Positions 9,716 to 19,193 of a stretch of DNA of 64,000 nucleotides are shown here, piece after piece. The DNA is taken from contig NZ_QGEG01000001.1 of assembly GCF_003149745.1 (NCBI RefSeq), positions 1,054,001 to 1,118,000 of the forward strand, read 5' to 3'. The stretch's first letter is position 1. The number at the start of each line of letters is the position of its first letter. The DNA is from Flagellimonas aquimarina. GTDB taxonomy: Bacteria; Bacteroidota; Bacteroidia; Flavobacteriales; Flavobacteriaceae. A program made the position numbers and the translations under genes. The notes under the pieces were generated by a model. That model worked only from the letters and a program-made list of their open reading frames with translations, had not been told where the DNA came from and searched no databases.

Positions 9716-9746
9716 AAAACCCTTACTGTACAGTGAGGGTTTTTTG
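9716..9746 (+). terminator. Rho-independent terminator of rplU-rpmA
   Basis: ACCCTTACTGT pairs with ACAGTGAGGGT (one G-T pair), directly followed by a run of six T. It lies 25 nt after the rpmA stop. Confidence 0.88.
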
Positions 9747-9876
9747 TTATCTGATTGTTAAGTCATTCTAAAACACCTTCAAAATGATACTAAATATGAC
9801 TTATTCTTAAAAATTAGCTAACCTCTTTTTTTAAGCAGAATAATTTCTTTGTGGTCTAAAATCAACCACTTAGAAA

Positions 9877-12690
9877 ATGAAAAAATATTTGCAGTTTTTT
9901 ATCTTAGTTTTTGTCCCTTTATCCCTTTTTGCTCAAACAGGAAATATTCAGGGAACCATATCAGATGATAATGGAATATATGTGCCAGGAGCAAATGTGA
10001 TGATTCCATCCTTATCAAAAGGGGCTATTACGGATTTTGACGGTAAATTTACTCTTGTTAATATTCCAGAAGGGAACCATACCATTAAAATTTCATATTT
10101 AGGTTACGCATCTATTGAACAAGAGGTAACGGTAACTGCCGATCAGACAACGGTAATTGCCATAACCATAAGTCCAAAAAGTCTTGAATTGGATGAGGTT
10201 CAAGTAACCGCATATGGATTGAGCGGCCAGGCTAAAGCCTTGAATGCCCAGAAAACCAATTTAAACATTACCAATGTGGTTTCTACAGATCAAATTGGAA
10301 AATTTCCGGACGCCAATATAGGTGATGCGGTAAAACGTATTCCTGGGATTACCATGCAAGTGGATCAAGGAGAAGCAAGAAACATTATTATCCGCGGTCT
10401 AGCTCCTCAATTAAACTCAGTTACCCTTAATGGGAGTCGTATTCCTTCAGCGGAAGGAGACAATAGAAATGTACAGATGGATTTAATTCCTTCAGATATG
10501 ATTCAAACCATAGAAGTGAACAAGGCCATTACCCCGGACATGGATGCAGATGCTTTAGGTGGTTCTGTAAACTTGATTACTCGTTCATCGCCACAAAGTT
10601 TCAGGCTTTCAGCTACTTTGGGTTCTGGTCTAAGTTTTATTAACGATGAACCTATTTACAATGGTGGATTCTTATTGGGTGACCGTTCAAAAAACGGCAA
10701 ATTCGGCTGGATGTTGGCCGCATCATATAACAATGTTGATTTTGGATCTGACAATGTTGAGGCCGAATGGGTAAACGAAGCTGAAAGCCCTTTGACCGAG
10801 GAAGATATTGAAGTAGATCCATTTGTTGAGGAATCAGATATAAGAACTTATTTGGTTCAACGTATCCGAAGAAGTTTTTCAGCAAATATGGACTATGCCT
10901 TTGATGCCAACAACACCGTTTTCCTAAAAACCATGTACAATTGGCGTGACGATAGGGAAAATAGATTTCGACTACGGTTTAGGAGTATAGAACCTGTATT
11001 TGCAGATGGCACCGAAAATATTGTTGGATATGAAGGTGAGATACGCAGACAAACCAAAGGGGGCATACCGGGAGGACGTATTAAAAATACAAGATTGGAA
11101 GATCAACGTATGCAGAATTATAGTCTGGGAGGTAATCATTTATTTGGCAACCTAAAAATGGATTGGATGGCTTCTTATGCCAAGGCTTCCGAAGAACGCC
11201 CAAATGAACGCTATGTAGAGTACGAAATTGGAGATGCCATTGGAATTTCGGCAGATCTTGCTAACCCTCGGTATCCTTCATTTAGAGCTGCGAATGCTTC
11301 AGATGCAGCCTTGTCCAATTTTGAGCTGAAAGAATTTACTGAAGAAAATCAGTTTACTGAAGAAAAAGATTTTAATGCCTTTTTAAACTTTGAACTACCT
11401 GCAGATATTTTTGGTGCAGGAGAAGGGTCTGTAAAATTTGGAGGCAGATTCAGGTCAAAAAACAAGGAAAGGAACAACAACTTTTTTGAATCCGAACCAT
11501 TAAGTAATGAGTTTGCCACTTTAGCAGATGTGCAGACCAGAGATTTTACGAACAGTGATTTCTTGGCTGGCAGTCAATATGCTGCTGGACAATTTGTTTC
11601 TCCTGAATTTTTAGGAGATTTAAATTTCTCTGATGGTTCCAGGTTTGAAACCACCCCGATTCAAGATGAATTTTTGGCAGGAAACTTCGATGTAGAAGAA
11701 AAAGTTTATGCGGGTTATCTTATGGCTAACCAAAAGCTTGCTGAGAATTTTTCTGTACTTGCAGGGGTAAGGGTAGAGAATACAAAAATTAGTAGTTTGG
11801 GTAACGAAGTCATTTTTGACGAGGAAGGAGATTTTGATAGCTTCAATCAAATTAGGGATGAAAGTTCTTATACAAATGTTTTGCCAGGGGTGCATTTGAA
11901 ATACAATCCAAGTAATAACACCGTATTGCGTTTTGCATGGACAAATACCATTGCAAGACCCAATTATGTCGACCTTGTGCCTTTTAGAAACATAATCAAT
12001 GAAGATGAGGAGGTGCAAACAGGTAATGCGGAACTAGACCCTACACGTTCCATGAATTTTGATTTTATGACAGAGCACTACTTTGAATCGGTAGGAATAA
12101 TCTCCGGAGGAGTTTTTTATAAGGATATTGAAGATTTCATTTACACTTCTCTATCAGAAGATACAGATACAGGTTTCGATTTGTTCCAGCCCTTAAATGG
12201 AGATAGTGCATCAATTTTTGGAGCTGAATTGGCGTTTCAAAGACAATTGGATTTCCTTCCGGGGTTTGCAAAAAATCTTAGCATCTATCTGAACTATACA
12301 TTTCTTACTTCCTCAACTGATGGTATCCGAAATGGAGATGAAGTTCGAGAGGAAATAGATTTGCCAGGTACCGCTCCAAACATGTTTAATGGCTCTTTGG
12401 GTTATGCTGATAAAAAATTCAATTTACGTTTGTCAGTTAACTATTCAGATGCTTACATTGATGAGTTGGGCGGGAATGATTTTGAAGACAGGTATTATGA
12501 TAAGCAGATTTTTGTTGATTTAAACGCATCGTTTATCATCAATAAGAACTTACGTATTTATGCAGATTTAAACAATATTACCAACCAGCCGCTGCGTTAT
12601 TATCAAGGGGTAAAGGAACGCACTCAGCAGATTGAGTTTTATGAGAAAAGATTGACTTTTGGATTAAAATATGACTTATTCAAAAAATAA
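9877..12690 (+). CDS. TonB-dependent outer-membrane receptor, probably for phytate or inositol phosphate
   Basis: 937 residues with a signal peptide (ending LFAQ). Residues ~23-105 are a carboxypeptidase-type beta-sandwich domain (GNIQGTISDDNGIYVPGANV), ~125-235 the TonB plug (DAVKRIPGITMQVDQGEARN, IIIRGLAPQLNSVTLNG), the rest a 22-strand barrel ending LTFGLKYDLFKK. The plug has the TonB-receptor form of the TIGR01782 group, often used for carbohydrate or complex organic ligands. The next gene, 68 nt away, is a beta-propeller phytase lipoprotein, a linkage known from aquatic bacteria, which points to phytate as substrate. A terminator-like hairpin between the two may reduce read-through to the phytase. 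Confidence 0.9.
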   Translation: MKKYLQFFILVFVPLSLFAQTGNIQGTISDDNGIYVPGANVMIPSLSKGAITDFDGKFTLVNIPEGNHTIKISYLGYASIEQEVTVTADQTTVIAITISPKSLELDEVQVTAYGLSGQAKALNAQKTNLNITNVVSTDQIGKFPDANIGDAVKRIPGITMQVDQGEARNIIIRGLAPQLNSVTLNGSRIPSAEGDNRNVQMDLIPSDMIQTIEVNKAITPDMDADALGGSVNLITRSSPQSFRLSATLGSGLSFINDEPIYNGGFLLGDRSKNGKFGWMLAASYNNVDFGSDNVEAEWVNEAESPLTEEDIEVDPFVEESDIRTYLVQRIRRSFSANMDYAFDANNTVFLKTMYNWRDDRENRFRLRFRSIEPVFADGTENIVGYEGEIRRQTKGGIPGGRIKNTRLEDQRMQNYSLGGNHLFGNLKMDWMASYAKASEERPNERYVEYEIGDAIGISADLANPRYPSFRAANASDAALSNFELKEFTEENQFTEEKDFNAFLNFELPADIFGAGEGSVKFGGRFRSKNKERNNNFFESEPLSNEFATLADVQTRDFTNSDFLAGSQYAAGQFVSPEFLGDLNFSDGSRFETTPIQDEFLAGNFDVEEKVYAGYLMANQKLAENFSVLAGVRVENTKISSLGNEVIFDEEGDFDSFNQIRDESSYTNVLPGVHLKYNPSNNTVLRFAWTNTIARPNYVDLVPFRNIINEDEEVQTGNAELDPTRSMNFDFMTEHYFESVGIISGGVFYKDIEDFIYTSLSEDTDTGFDLFQPLNGDSASIFGAELAFQRQLDFLPGFAKNLSIYLNYTFLTSSTDGIRNGDEVREEIDLPGTAPNMFNGSLGYADKKFNLRLSVNYSDAYIDELGGNDFEDRYYDKQIFVDLNASFIINKNLRIYADLNNITNQPLRYYQGVKERTQQIEFYEKRLTFGLKYDLFKK

Positions 12691-12708
12691 TATTTAGAAC
12701 AATAATGT

Positions 12709-12740
12709 ATAAAGCCACTTCTAGTAGGTGGCTTTTCTAC
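12709..12740 (+). terminator. Terminator-like hairpin between TonB receptor and phytase genes
   Basis: AAAGCCAC pairs with GTGGCTTT (8 bp, 9-nt loop), followed by TTCTAC and later T runs. The weak T tail suggests partial termination, which would lower phytase mRNA relative to the receptor. Confidence 0.6.
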
Positions 12741-12758
12741 TATTTTTAATTCATCCAA

Positions 12759-13769
12759 ATGAAGCACATATCTACATACTTAGTATTGGCACTATTGACG
12801 ATTTCTTGCAATCAAAGTAAATTACCACCAATAGCGCCTGATGTTATTACAGAAACTACTTTGAATGATACTGATGATCCTGCAATATGGATCAACCCTA
12901 AAGATGCATCAAAAAGTATAGTTTTTGGAACTGACAAGGAAACAAATGGAGCCGTTTACGCTTTTGATTTGGATGGAAAGATCATTGAAGAAAAAACCAT
13001 CAGAAATCTTCAGCGACCCAACAACGTAGATGTGGAATATGGATTTCAATTGAATGATTCTGTTGCAGTTGATATTTTGGCTTTTACAGAGCGGGAAAAA
13101 CAGCAAATCAGATTATTCTCAGTACCGGATATGAAACCTTTGGATGGAGGGGGTTTTCCTGTTTTTGAAGATGAAGACGTTTTTGAGCAAAAACTGCCTA
13201 TGGGAATAGGCCTTTACAAATCGCCCTTGGATACGTCTATTTATGCAATAGTAGGACGAAAAACAGGGCCAAGCGATAATTATTTGTATCAATATAAATT
13301 AGTAGTGGATAGTAGTGAAGTTAAGATTGATTTGGTAAGAAAATTTGGAAAGTTCAGTGGGGAAAAGGAAATAGAGGCCATTGCAGTGGATGATGAAATG
13401 GGTTTTGTGTATTATTCGGATGAAGGGGTTTGCATAAGAAAATATCATGCAGAACCCAAAAAGGGAAATGAGGAGCTATCATGTTTTGGTACAGAACACT
13501 TTTTAAGAGATATTGAAGGCATTGCCATTGCCACATACCCAAATGAAGAAGGTTTTATAATTGTCTCCGATCAGCAAAGAGGACAGTTCAATATTTTTTC
13601 TAGAAAACGGAATGCATTCATAAAAGCCGTTAATTTAACCACACTTGAAACGGATGGTTGCGAAGTAGTTACGGTTCCATTGAACGATACCTTTCCCAAT
13701 GGGCTTTTTGCAGCTATGAACGATGAAAAGAACTTTTACTTTTACGATTTAGAAAAGGTTTTAGAGTAA
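12759..13769 (+). CDS. Beta-propeller phytase (3-phytase), lipoprotein
   Basis: 336 residues with a lipobox (LTISC, Cys about 17). The mature part has the phytase pattern: TTLNDTDDPAIWINP at the start (calcium-binding acidic residues), GTDKETNGAVYAFDLDGK, RPNNVDVEYGF, and later GEKEIEAIAVDDEMGFVYYSDE and IEGIAI, as in six-bladed beta-propeller phytases. These enzymes need calcium and remove phosphates from myo-inositol hexakisphosphate. As a lipoprotein it is probably exported to the cell surface or held in the periplasm by the outer membrane. Context with the TonB receptor upstream suggests phosphorus acquisition from phytate. Convergent with the next gene, 15 nt between stops. Confidence 0.9.
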   Translation: MKHISTYLVLALLTISCNQSKLPPIAPDVITETTLNDTDDPAIWINPKDASKSIVFGTDKETNGAVYAFDLDGKIIEEKTIRNLQRPNNVDVEYGFQLNDSVAVDILAFTEREKQQIRLFSVPDMKPLDGGGFPVFEDEDVFEQKLPMGIGLYKSPLDTSIYAIVGRKTGPSDNYLYQYKLVVDSSEVKIDLVRKFGKFSGEKEIEAIAVDDEMGFVYYSDEGVCIRKYHAEPKKGNEELSCFGTEHFLRDIEGIAIATYPNEEGFIIVSDQQRGQFNIFSRKRNAFIKAVNLTTLETDGCEVVTVPLNDTFPNGLFAAMNDEKNFYFYDLEKVLE

Positions 13770-13784
13770 GGTCGTATAGACGAA

Positions 13785-14897
13785 TTAAAAGTTTAAGGTT
13801 CTTTTTCTAGCGGTAATTTCCCAGGCCGCTACTTTTACTCCATCCTTGATTACAGATACTTCATCATGTAAATTTATTGTAGGACATATGTGGTATGGAA
13901 TGCCATAAAGCACATCTCCAATTTTTAAATCATTCCAGTTATTAACTTTGAGAACACCATGCTCTTCGCTTTGCGAGAGGAGTTCGTATTTATCAATGTT
14001 TAGGAATTTCACGCGTTTGTCAATAGGATTTTCTGGAGCTACTGATTTATGACCTAAATCTAACGTAACTATACCTTCCGTAGGTTTTGAAATAATTCTA
14101 GTCACCAATAACGCGGCATATTTAAAGTTTTGTTCTGTCAATTTTTCGCTATAGCCCCAATCCCATAGAACACAGGTTCCTGGGCTGGTTATTCGTTCTT
14201 TTTGCAATAGATGGGTTGTAAATGAAGGGGTTCCGCCACATATCATTTTCGCTGTGGGAAAGTCCTTTTTTAAGGTATTGAAATAGGCTGTCACCTCTTC
14301 CAGGCCAGTTTCTATTTTTCCACTCCGAGCAGAAAAATCCTGATCTCTTAAATGTCCATCATACACATGAAGCCCTTTAAATGTAAGCCCTTTGCATTCT
14401 GGAACAAAAGCCATAAGCTCATCTAAGTCCAGGCCAACTTTGATTCCTGAACGATTCATACCGTTGTTGATGTCAATATAAAAACTGAGATTAAACCCTT
14501 TCTCAAGGGCTTTTTCATTCAAAAGACTGGCAGTTTCCAATGAATCTATAATTGTAGAGAAATCAGTTTTAGGAAAATGAACTATCAAAGAAAGATAGCG
14601 GTCTACTTTTGGGCCAACCAGTTGATGAGCTATTAAAACAGATTTAGCACCAGCTTCTGCCGCTATTTCAGCTTCGGAAATGGTAGATGCCTTAAAATTA
14701 GAGATTCCCGCAACTAATAGCATATCTAAAACCTCTGGCATTTTATTGGTTTTGACATGGGGCATCAACCGTTGCGTTTCGCCGTTGACCAAAGAAATCA
14801 TCTCCTGTATATTGTAACTCAAATGATTTTGGTAAACTGCAATCGATGGCGAATCTACCGTTTCAATATTTTGAATTTTAAACCAGTTACCTGTCAT
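13785..14897 (-). CDS. PLP-dependent D-threonine aldolase / D-serine dehydratase-like enzyme
   Basis: 370 residues of the fold-III PLP type: an alanine-racemase-like TIM barrel (residues ~15-250) with LMPHVKTNKMPE near residue 45 carrying the Schiff-base Lys, a GMNRSGIKVG motif, and a C-terminal beta domain (~260-365). Near the end the metal motif reads YHICPT: His-x-Cys, the ligand pair described for eukaryotic-type D-serine dehydratase, while classic D-threonine aldolase has His-x-Asp. So the reaction may be D-serine dehydration rather than aldol cleavage; this is inference from two residues. The gene is last in a minus-strand operon after a DUF1569-like gene (33 nt) and a TonB receptor. 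Confidence 0.83.
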   Translation of the reverse strand: MTGNWFKIQNIETVDSPSIAVYQNHLSYNIQEMISLVNGETQRLMPHVKTNKMPEVLDMLLVAGISNFKASTISEAEIAAEAGAKSVLIAHQLVGPKVDRYLSLIVHFPKTDFSTIIDSLETASLLNEKALEKGFNLSFYIDINNGMNRSGIKVGLDLDELMAFVPECKGLTFKGLHVYDGHLRDQDFSARSGKIETGLEEVTAYFNTLKKDFPTAKMICGGTPSFTTHLLQKERITSPGTCVLWDWGYSEKLTEQNFKYAALLVTRIISKPTEGIVTLDLGHKSVAPENPIDKRVKFLNIDKYELLSQSEEHGVLKVNNWNDLKIGDVLYGIPYHICPTINLHDEVSVIKDGVKVAAWEITARKRTLNF

Positions 14898-14930
14898 TTA
14901 TTGATGGTTTTCTACGAAGAAAACCCTTTT

Positions 14931-15473
14931 TTATCTATTCTCTAATATGTCCTTTATAATTTTTAAATGGTGTTGCGTATGTATTTTGAGAAAACGTTTT
15001 GCCTGTCCTTTATCAATAACATTGAAATAGGGATGTTTAAAATGAGCTTTTTCTTTTAACAATTCAATCTTTTTTAAATTTTCCCTGGCTTCTTCAATTT
15101 GAAGATAAAGACTATCCGTAACAATCACTTTAGGTGGCATCACCGATTTTGGAGACTGCGCAACTCCCCTTGGAATAATGCCGGTAGTAAAAACAAATAC
15201 TCTGGATAAACTAAAATTGAGTCTATATTCATCTGGATTGGAGTTCTCCAAAGCTTCGCAAACTTTACTGATGGTTCTAAGGCTATGATCCAAATGCCAG
15301 GCCACGTCCACTTCTGATATTTTTTCATTGAACATATCCCTTTTAGGAATATATGTTACAATTTCTGAAAACTGTTCATCCAAAAAGTCAGTGCCCGATT
15401 CCGTATTTCTAATCAAAACTATAACTGTTAAAATAACACTTAAAGCTAGTAAAATAACACTGATTCTCTTCAT
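14931..15473 (-). CDS. DUF1569/DinB-like protein with N-terminal membrane anchor
   Basis: 180 residues. Residues 5-22 are a hydrophobic anchor (ISVILLALSVILTVIVLI); the rest looks like the DinB/DUF1569 four-helix bundle: VAWHLDHSLRT near residue 60 and, at the end, KHPYFNVIDKGQAKRFLKIH followed by TQHHLK, giving the His triad typical of metal-binding DinB folds. Members of this family often bind zinc or nickel and some act as thiol transferases; substrate here unknown. A membrane-anchored version is less common. It lies 12 nt after the TonB receptor stop and 33 nt before the D-amino-acid enzyme gene. Confidence 0.65.
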   Translation of the reverse strand: MKRISVILLALSVILTVIVLIRNTESGTDFLDEQFSEIVTYIPKRDMFNEKISEVDVAWHLDHSLRTISKVCEALENSNPDEYRLNFSLSRVFVFTTGIIPRGVAQSPKSVMPPKVIVTDSLYLQIEEARENLKKIELLKEKAHFKHPYFNVIDKGQAKRFLKIHTQHHLKIIKDILENR

Positions 15474-15485
15474 TGTTTAGATTTT

Positions 15486-17870
15486 TTAGAATTGAAATTT
15501 GTATCCAAAATCAGGAAAGAAACCTATCTGATCCACTTGGTCAATATTATTGGTCAGGCGGTTATAGCGCCTTACAAATATATTTTCATTGGCCGTTACA
15601 TTTTGTAGGTCAAAATAAAACTGATGGGACTTCTTTTTGTTTTTACTATTGATTTTGACCCCAAATTTAACATCCCATCTAAAGTAGGAATCATATTGCT
15701 GGCTAAAGGCCAGGTCTTCTTGTAGGATTTCAAAGCCAGCTTGCTGCGAAGCGGCCAAATCAACAGGAGTAAAATACCTGCCACCAGATGTTGTCAAACG
15801 TGTATCCAAGAACCAAACATTTTTTCCGGAAGGTCCTGTTTTAAATTCCTTTCCCGCCAACATATTTACAACATACCCATTGTTAAAAGGTGTATTGCGC
15901 TGAATACCATCACTGCCTTCATATTTACTTTCAAAGAAGGAACTTGTTAATAAGCCATAGTATCCTTTGCTGAAGAATTTTTCTAGTGTGAGCTCAATAC
16001 CTTGATTAAATCCAGTACCGTCATTCACCAAGGATACGCGATCATTATCAAAACCAAAGTCAGCTCCTTCAGTTAAGGTGGAGTAACTAGAAGGAAAGGG
16101 TTCTACAGCGGCTTTGTCAATATCTTGGTAATATATTTCCACTTTACCACGCCAGCTATTGGCCAATCTTACATCATATCCCAAAACAAAATGGCTACTC
16201 TGTACAAAGTCTAAATCTCTATTGGTCTGCCTAATTTCTCCATTTATGTTTTCATTCAAAAACAACAAGGGTAACGGTACGGATTGATTATGGAGGCCGT
16301 ATCCAAGGTTTAAAGTGTGATTAGGAAGGAAGTTGTAGTTGAGTGCTGCCCTTGGTTCCAAAACAAATTGTTTGTTTAGGGTGCTATATTGAGTATGTAA
16401 GCCTGCATTTAAAGTAAATTTTTTGGTTAATCTAAACTGCCCCTGCACATAAGGTTGGAGAATGCTCACATTTTCATCTATATCCCTAAAATTAACCAAA
16501 TCAGGGTCTCCATCTCCATTATTATCTGCTTGTTCGTTCCTATCCAATAACAAGCTTTGTATATTAAAATGTTCCAATAACAAGCCTGTTCGGAAAGTAA
16601 ATTTGTTGTTTATCTTAGAGTTGAAAAGTGTGGATAAAGTGAATCTTGTTTCTGTATTATCTGCTTCGGTGTATCTGATCAATCGTTCTTGTGAAGTGTC
16701 CTTTTCAATAAAACGGTCTACTTTAAAATCGTTGCCCGAGTATGATGCTGAGGCAACAGTCCTTAGAAAAGAATTAGAGCTTAAACTTAGATTGTACTTA
16801 AACCCCAGCACTCCAAATCTGGACTCAACAAAGGTGTTTTCATCCTCGGCAGCGAACAAATCATCTGGATCTATATCATCCCCCAAAAATTCAATATCTG
16901 AAGTGCCAAGAATTCCAAAAAAAGAAAGGTTCCCAGAATTTACCTTTCCAAAGTCAATATTAAAGGAGACATCGTTGTAGTTGGGAGTGGCCGCCGTTCC
17001 TCCGGCTCCAATCCCCAAAAGCCCCACAAGAGAATATCTGGCCGCCACTAAAAAAGAGCCCTTGTTTTGCCCCAATGGACCTTCGGCCATAGCTTCAACC
17101 CCGGTAAAGATTCCAGTTTGCAGGGTATATTCATAATCATCTGCGTTTCCTTTTCTAAAACCCAGATCAAAAACACCTCCAATGGCATTTCCATATTCCG
17201 CAGGGAATGCGGAAGTGATAAAATCAGAATTTTTTAGAAGATTTGGATTAAGAGCGGAAACAGGGCCACCTGTTGTACCTAGAGTTGAGTAATGGTTTGG
17301 ACTTGGAATGGGAATACCTTCTAAACGCCAAAGCAATCCGGCTGGGGAATTACCTCGGATAACAATATCATTTCTACTATCGTCCGGCGCTGAAACCCCG
17401 GCAAAATTAGCTGCCAACCTTCCCACATCACTTCTGCCTCCTGAGAATCTGGTTACTTCTTCCACGCCAAATTGTCTTGCAGAAACGGTTGCCAATTTAT
17501 TAAGTGGCTTGTCCTTGTTGGTTTCGTTGGTTAAAATAACCTCATCCAATTGATTAAAGGTCTCTAAAAGTTGTACTGTAATAAACACATCTTTACCTGT
17601 TGTTACATCAACATTTGGAATGGTGGTGCTTTCAAATCCAATAAAGCTTACCTGAATCGCTTGTCTTCCTATTGGAACATCGGTAATAATAAATCTTCCG
17701 TCAAAATCCGTTATTACACCTGTTGCCGTATCCATATTTAATAGTTCAATGGTGGCTCCTTGCAAGGGGCTTTCAGACTGTTTGTCTAGCACTATTCCCT
17801 TAATGACACCTGTTTGCGAAATACCAATTGCCGAACAAAGGAAAGTGCATGCTAAAATGAGTTTTTTCAT
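15486..17870 (-). CDS. TonB-dependent outer-membrane receptor with N-terminal carboxypeptidase-like domain
   Basis: 794 residues: signal peptide, a beta-sandwich domain (GVIKGIVLDKQSESPLQGAT, residues ~21-105), plug (SVPARQ-like region replaced here by TVSARQFGVEEVTRFSGG and NDIVIRGNSPAGLLWRLEGI, about 125-225), and a barrel ending PDFGYKFQF. No SusD partner follows. Downstream come the DUF1569-like and D-amino-acid-type enzyme genes, so the ligand could be an amino-acid derivative or peptide; the sequence does not say. It diverges from a LytS/LytTR sensor pair across 233 bp that carry a LytTR-type double site, which makes it a likely regulatory target. Confidence 0.9.
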   Translation of the reverse strand: MKKLILACTFLCSAIGISQTGVIKGIVLDKQSESPLQGATIELLNMDTATGVITDFDGRFIITDVPIGRQAIQVSFIGFESTTIPNVDVTTGKDVFITVQLLETFNQLDEVILTNETNKDKPLNKLATVSARQFGVEEVTRFSGGRSDVGRLAANFAGVSAPDDSRNDIVIRGNSPAGLLWRLEGIPIPSPNHYSTLGTTGGPVSALNPNLLKNSDFITSAFPAEYGNAIGGVFDLGFRKGNADDYEYTLQTGIFTGVEAMAEGPLGQNKGSFLVAARYSLVGLLGIGAGGTAATPNYNDVSFNIDFGKVNSGNLSFFGILGTSDIEFLGDDIDPDDLFAAEDENTFVESRFGVLGFKYNLSLSSNSFLRTVASASYSGNDFKVDRFIEKDTSQERLIRYTEADNTETRFTLSTLFNSKINNKFTFRTGLLLEHFNIQSLLLDRNEQADNNGDGDPDLVNFRDIDENVSILQPYVQGQFRLTKKFTLNAGLHTQYSTLNKQFVLEPRAALNYNFLPNHTLNLGYGLHNQSVPLPLLFLNENINGEIRQTNRDLDFVQSSHFVLGYDVRLANSWRGKVEIYYQDIDKAAVEPFPSSYSTLTEGADFGFDNDRVSLVNDGTGFNQGIELTLEKFFSKGYYGLLTSSFFESKYEGSDGIQRNTPFNNGYVVNMLAGKEFKTGPSGKNVWFLDTRLTTSGGRYFTPVDLAASQQAGFEILQEDLAFSQQYDSYFRWDVKFGVKINSKNKKKSHQFYFDLQNVTANENIFVRRYNRLTNNIDQVDQIGFFPDFGYKFQF

Positions 17871-18008
17871 GATGTGTTTATTTGATTTTTCTCGAATTTG
17901 AGATTAAGAGTTGATAAAAAAGAGAAGGAACTATTGGGCTGTTCTTTTGTAAATTGAAGTGTTAGCTCATCTGTTGAATGTAAAAACCCCATAGGTTAAT
18001 GGCCATAT

Positions 18009-18038
18009 GCAGTTAAATGGCGATTAAATGCAGTTTAA
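18009..18038. promoter_or_regulatory. Candidate LytTR response-regulator binding site (direct repeat)
   Basis: Two 9-bp direct repeats, GCAGTTAAA at 18009 and GCAGTTTAA at 18030, are separated by 12 bp, 21 bp start to start. This matches the known architecture of LytTR-domain sites (two imperfect 9-bp repeats with a 12-13 bp spacer, core GTT). It lies 66 bp before the lytS-type gene and 139 bp before the divergent TonB receptor gene. The rest of the 233-bp gap shows no gene. Confidence 0.55.
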
Positions 18039-18103
18039 ATCCTTTTTTGGCAATTCAATGATAGGTAGCATAGTCATTTTAGAGTCTTATGTATCTTTAG
18101 CAA

Positions 18104-19192
18104 ATGGCAATTGAGATATTCAAAAATGCTGGATTAAAGAAATTTTTGTTTAGATGGATGGTGGTCAACGTGGTTTATTTTTTGATTAAAACCACCGTTA
18201 ATCATGAAGTGGAAGAACTACATACTTTTTTTGCGCCAACTAGTCTTTTTTACTATAGTACCGCCTTTTTATTTTTTATGGTTACTTGGGAGTTCAATGA
18301 CTGGTTGATAAAAAAGGAGCGTGAACGGGGAAAACTGAACTTAAAAAACAGTGTTAAAATTTTTGGGCAGACTATGGCTTTGTTATTGCCATTGAGTGCA
18401 GTTATTTATTATTTGGCCCTGTTTCACTTTAGAGATACCATAGGTATTCATTGCGAGGATCCAGTTGCAGAATTTATGAGTGATTTTCTCAGGGCTGGAT
18501 TAATTGGCTCAACGGTGGTCATGGTAAATCTTTTCTATTTTTCTATGAAACAAAAGGAGGAAATGGAAGAACAGATGGAGCATTTAAAAAAGGAAATGTT
18601 GGCTTCAAAATATTCTTCCCTAAAAAGTCAGATAAGCCCGCATTTCCTATTCAATAGTTTAAACACACTAACTTCCTTAATGTACGAGGATAGGGATTTA
18701 GCTTCTGATTTTGTAACTAGATTGGCATCTAGTTATCGCTATATTTTGGATAATAAAGAAGAAGATTTGGTTAGTTTGCAAAAGGAATTGAATTTTTTGG
18801 ATGCCTATGTGTTTATGATGGAGGTGAGACATAAAAACGCGGTTGTGATAAAAGCGGATATAAAGGTTTCTCCAGAACAGTTTCAGATACCCACCCTTAC
18901 TTTACAGATGTTAATTGAAAATGCCTTAAAACATAATTTATATTCCAAAGAAAAACCATTACAAATTTCAATTACTTCCATAGAAAACAATGCTTTGGCA
19001 ATTAAAAACAATCTTAGAAAACGAGTGTTGAAGCATGAGACAACAAGACTAGGATTGGAAAATATTAAAAAAAGGTATTCATACTATACCAATAAATTGG
19101 TATTGATCAGAGAGGAAGAAGATTACTTTGAAGTAATTGTTCCGCTTTTGAGTAAAGAAATTACAAAGACAAACCTTGTAGCCGTATCATAA
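18104..19192 (+). CDS. LytS-type sensor histidine kinase
   Basis: 362 residues. Four membrane helices (about 13-30, 46-61, 88-108, 128-147), a short coiled linker (EEMEEQMEHLKKEMLASK), then the His_kinase domain: the phospho-acceptor motif SQISPHFLFNSLNTL with His180, followed by an ATPase domain with the N-box LIENALKHNLY and a degenerate G region (RLGLENIKKRY). No extracellular sensor domain is visible, so it may sense through the membrane part. It overlaps no gene but the response regulator starts 2 nt after its stop, a typical two-component pair. Confidence 0.92.
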   Translation: MAIEIFKNAGLKKFLFRWMVVNVVYFLIKTTVNHEVEELHTFFAPTSLFYYSTAFLFFMVTWEFNDWLIKKERERGKLNLKNSVKIFGQTMALLLPLSAVIYYLALFHFRDTIGIHCEDPVAEFMSDFLRAGLIGSTVVMVNLFYFSMKQKEEMEEQMEHLKKEMLASKYSSLKSQISPHFLFNSLNTLTSLMYEDRDLASDFVTRLASSYRYILDNKEEDLVSLQKELNFLDAYVFMMEVRHKNAVVIKADIKVSPEQFQIPTLTLQMLIENALKHNLYSKEKPLQISITSIENNALAIKNNLRKRVLKHETTRLGLENIKKRYSYYTNKLVLIREEEDYFEVIVPLLSKEITKTNLVAVS

Positions 19193-19193
19193 A

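Noticed and set aside
16462..16980. 172-residue open frame on the + strand inside the TonB receptor gene
   Set aside because: Antisense of a clear barrel-coding gene; no start context, no motif.
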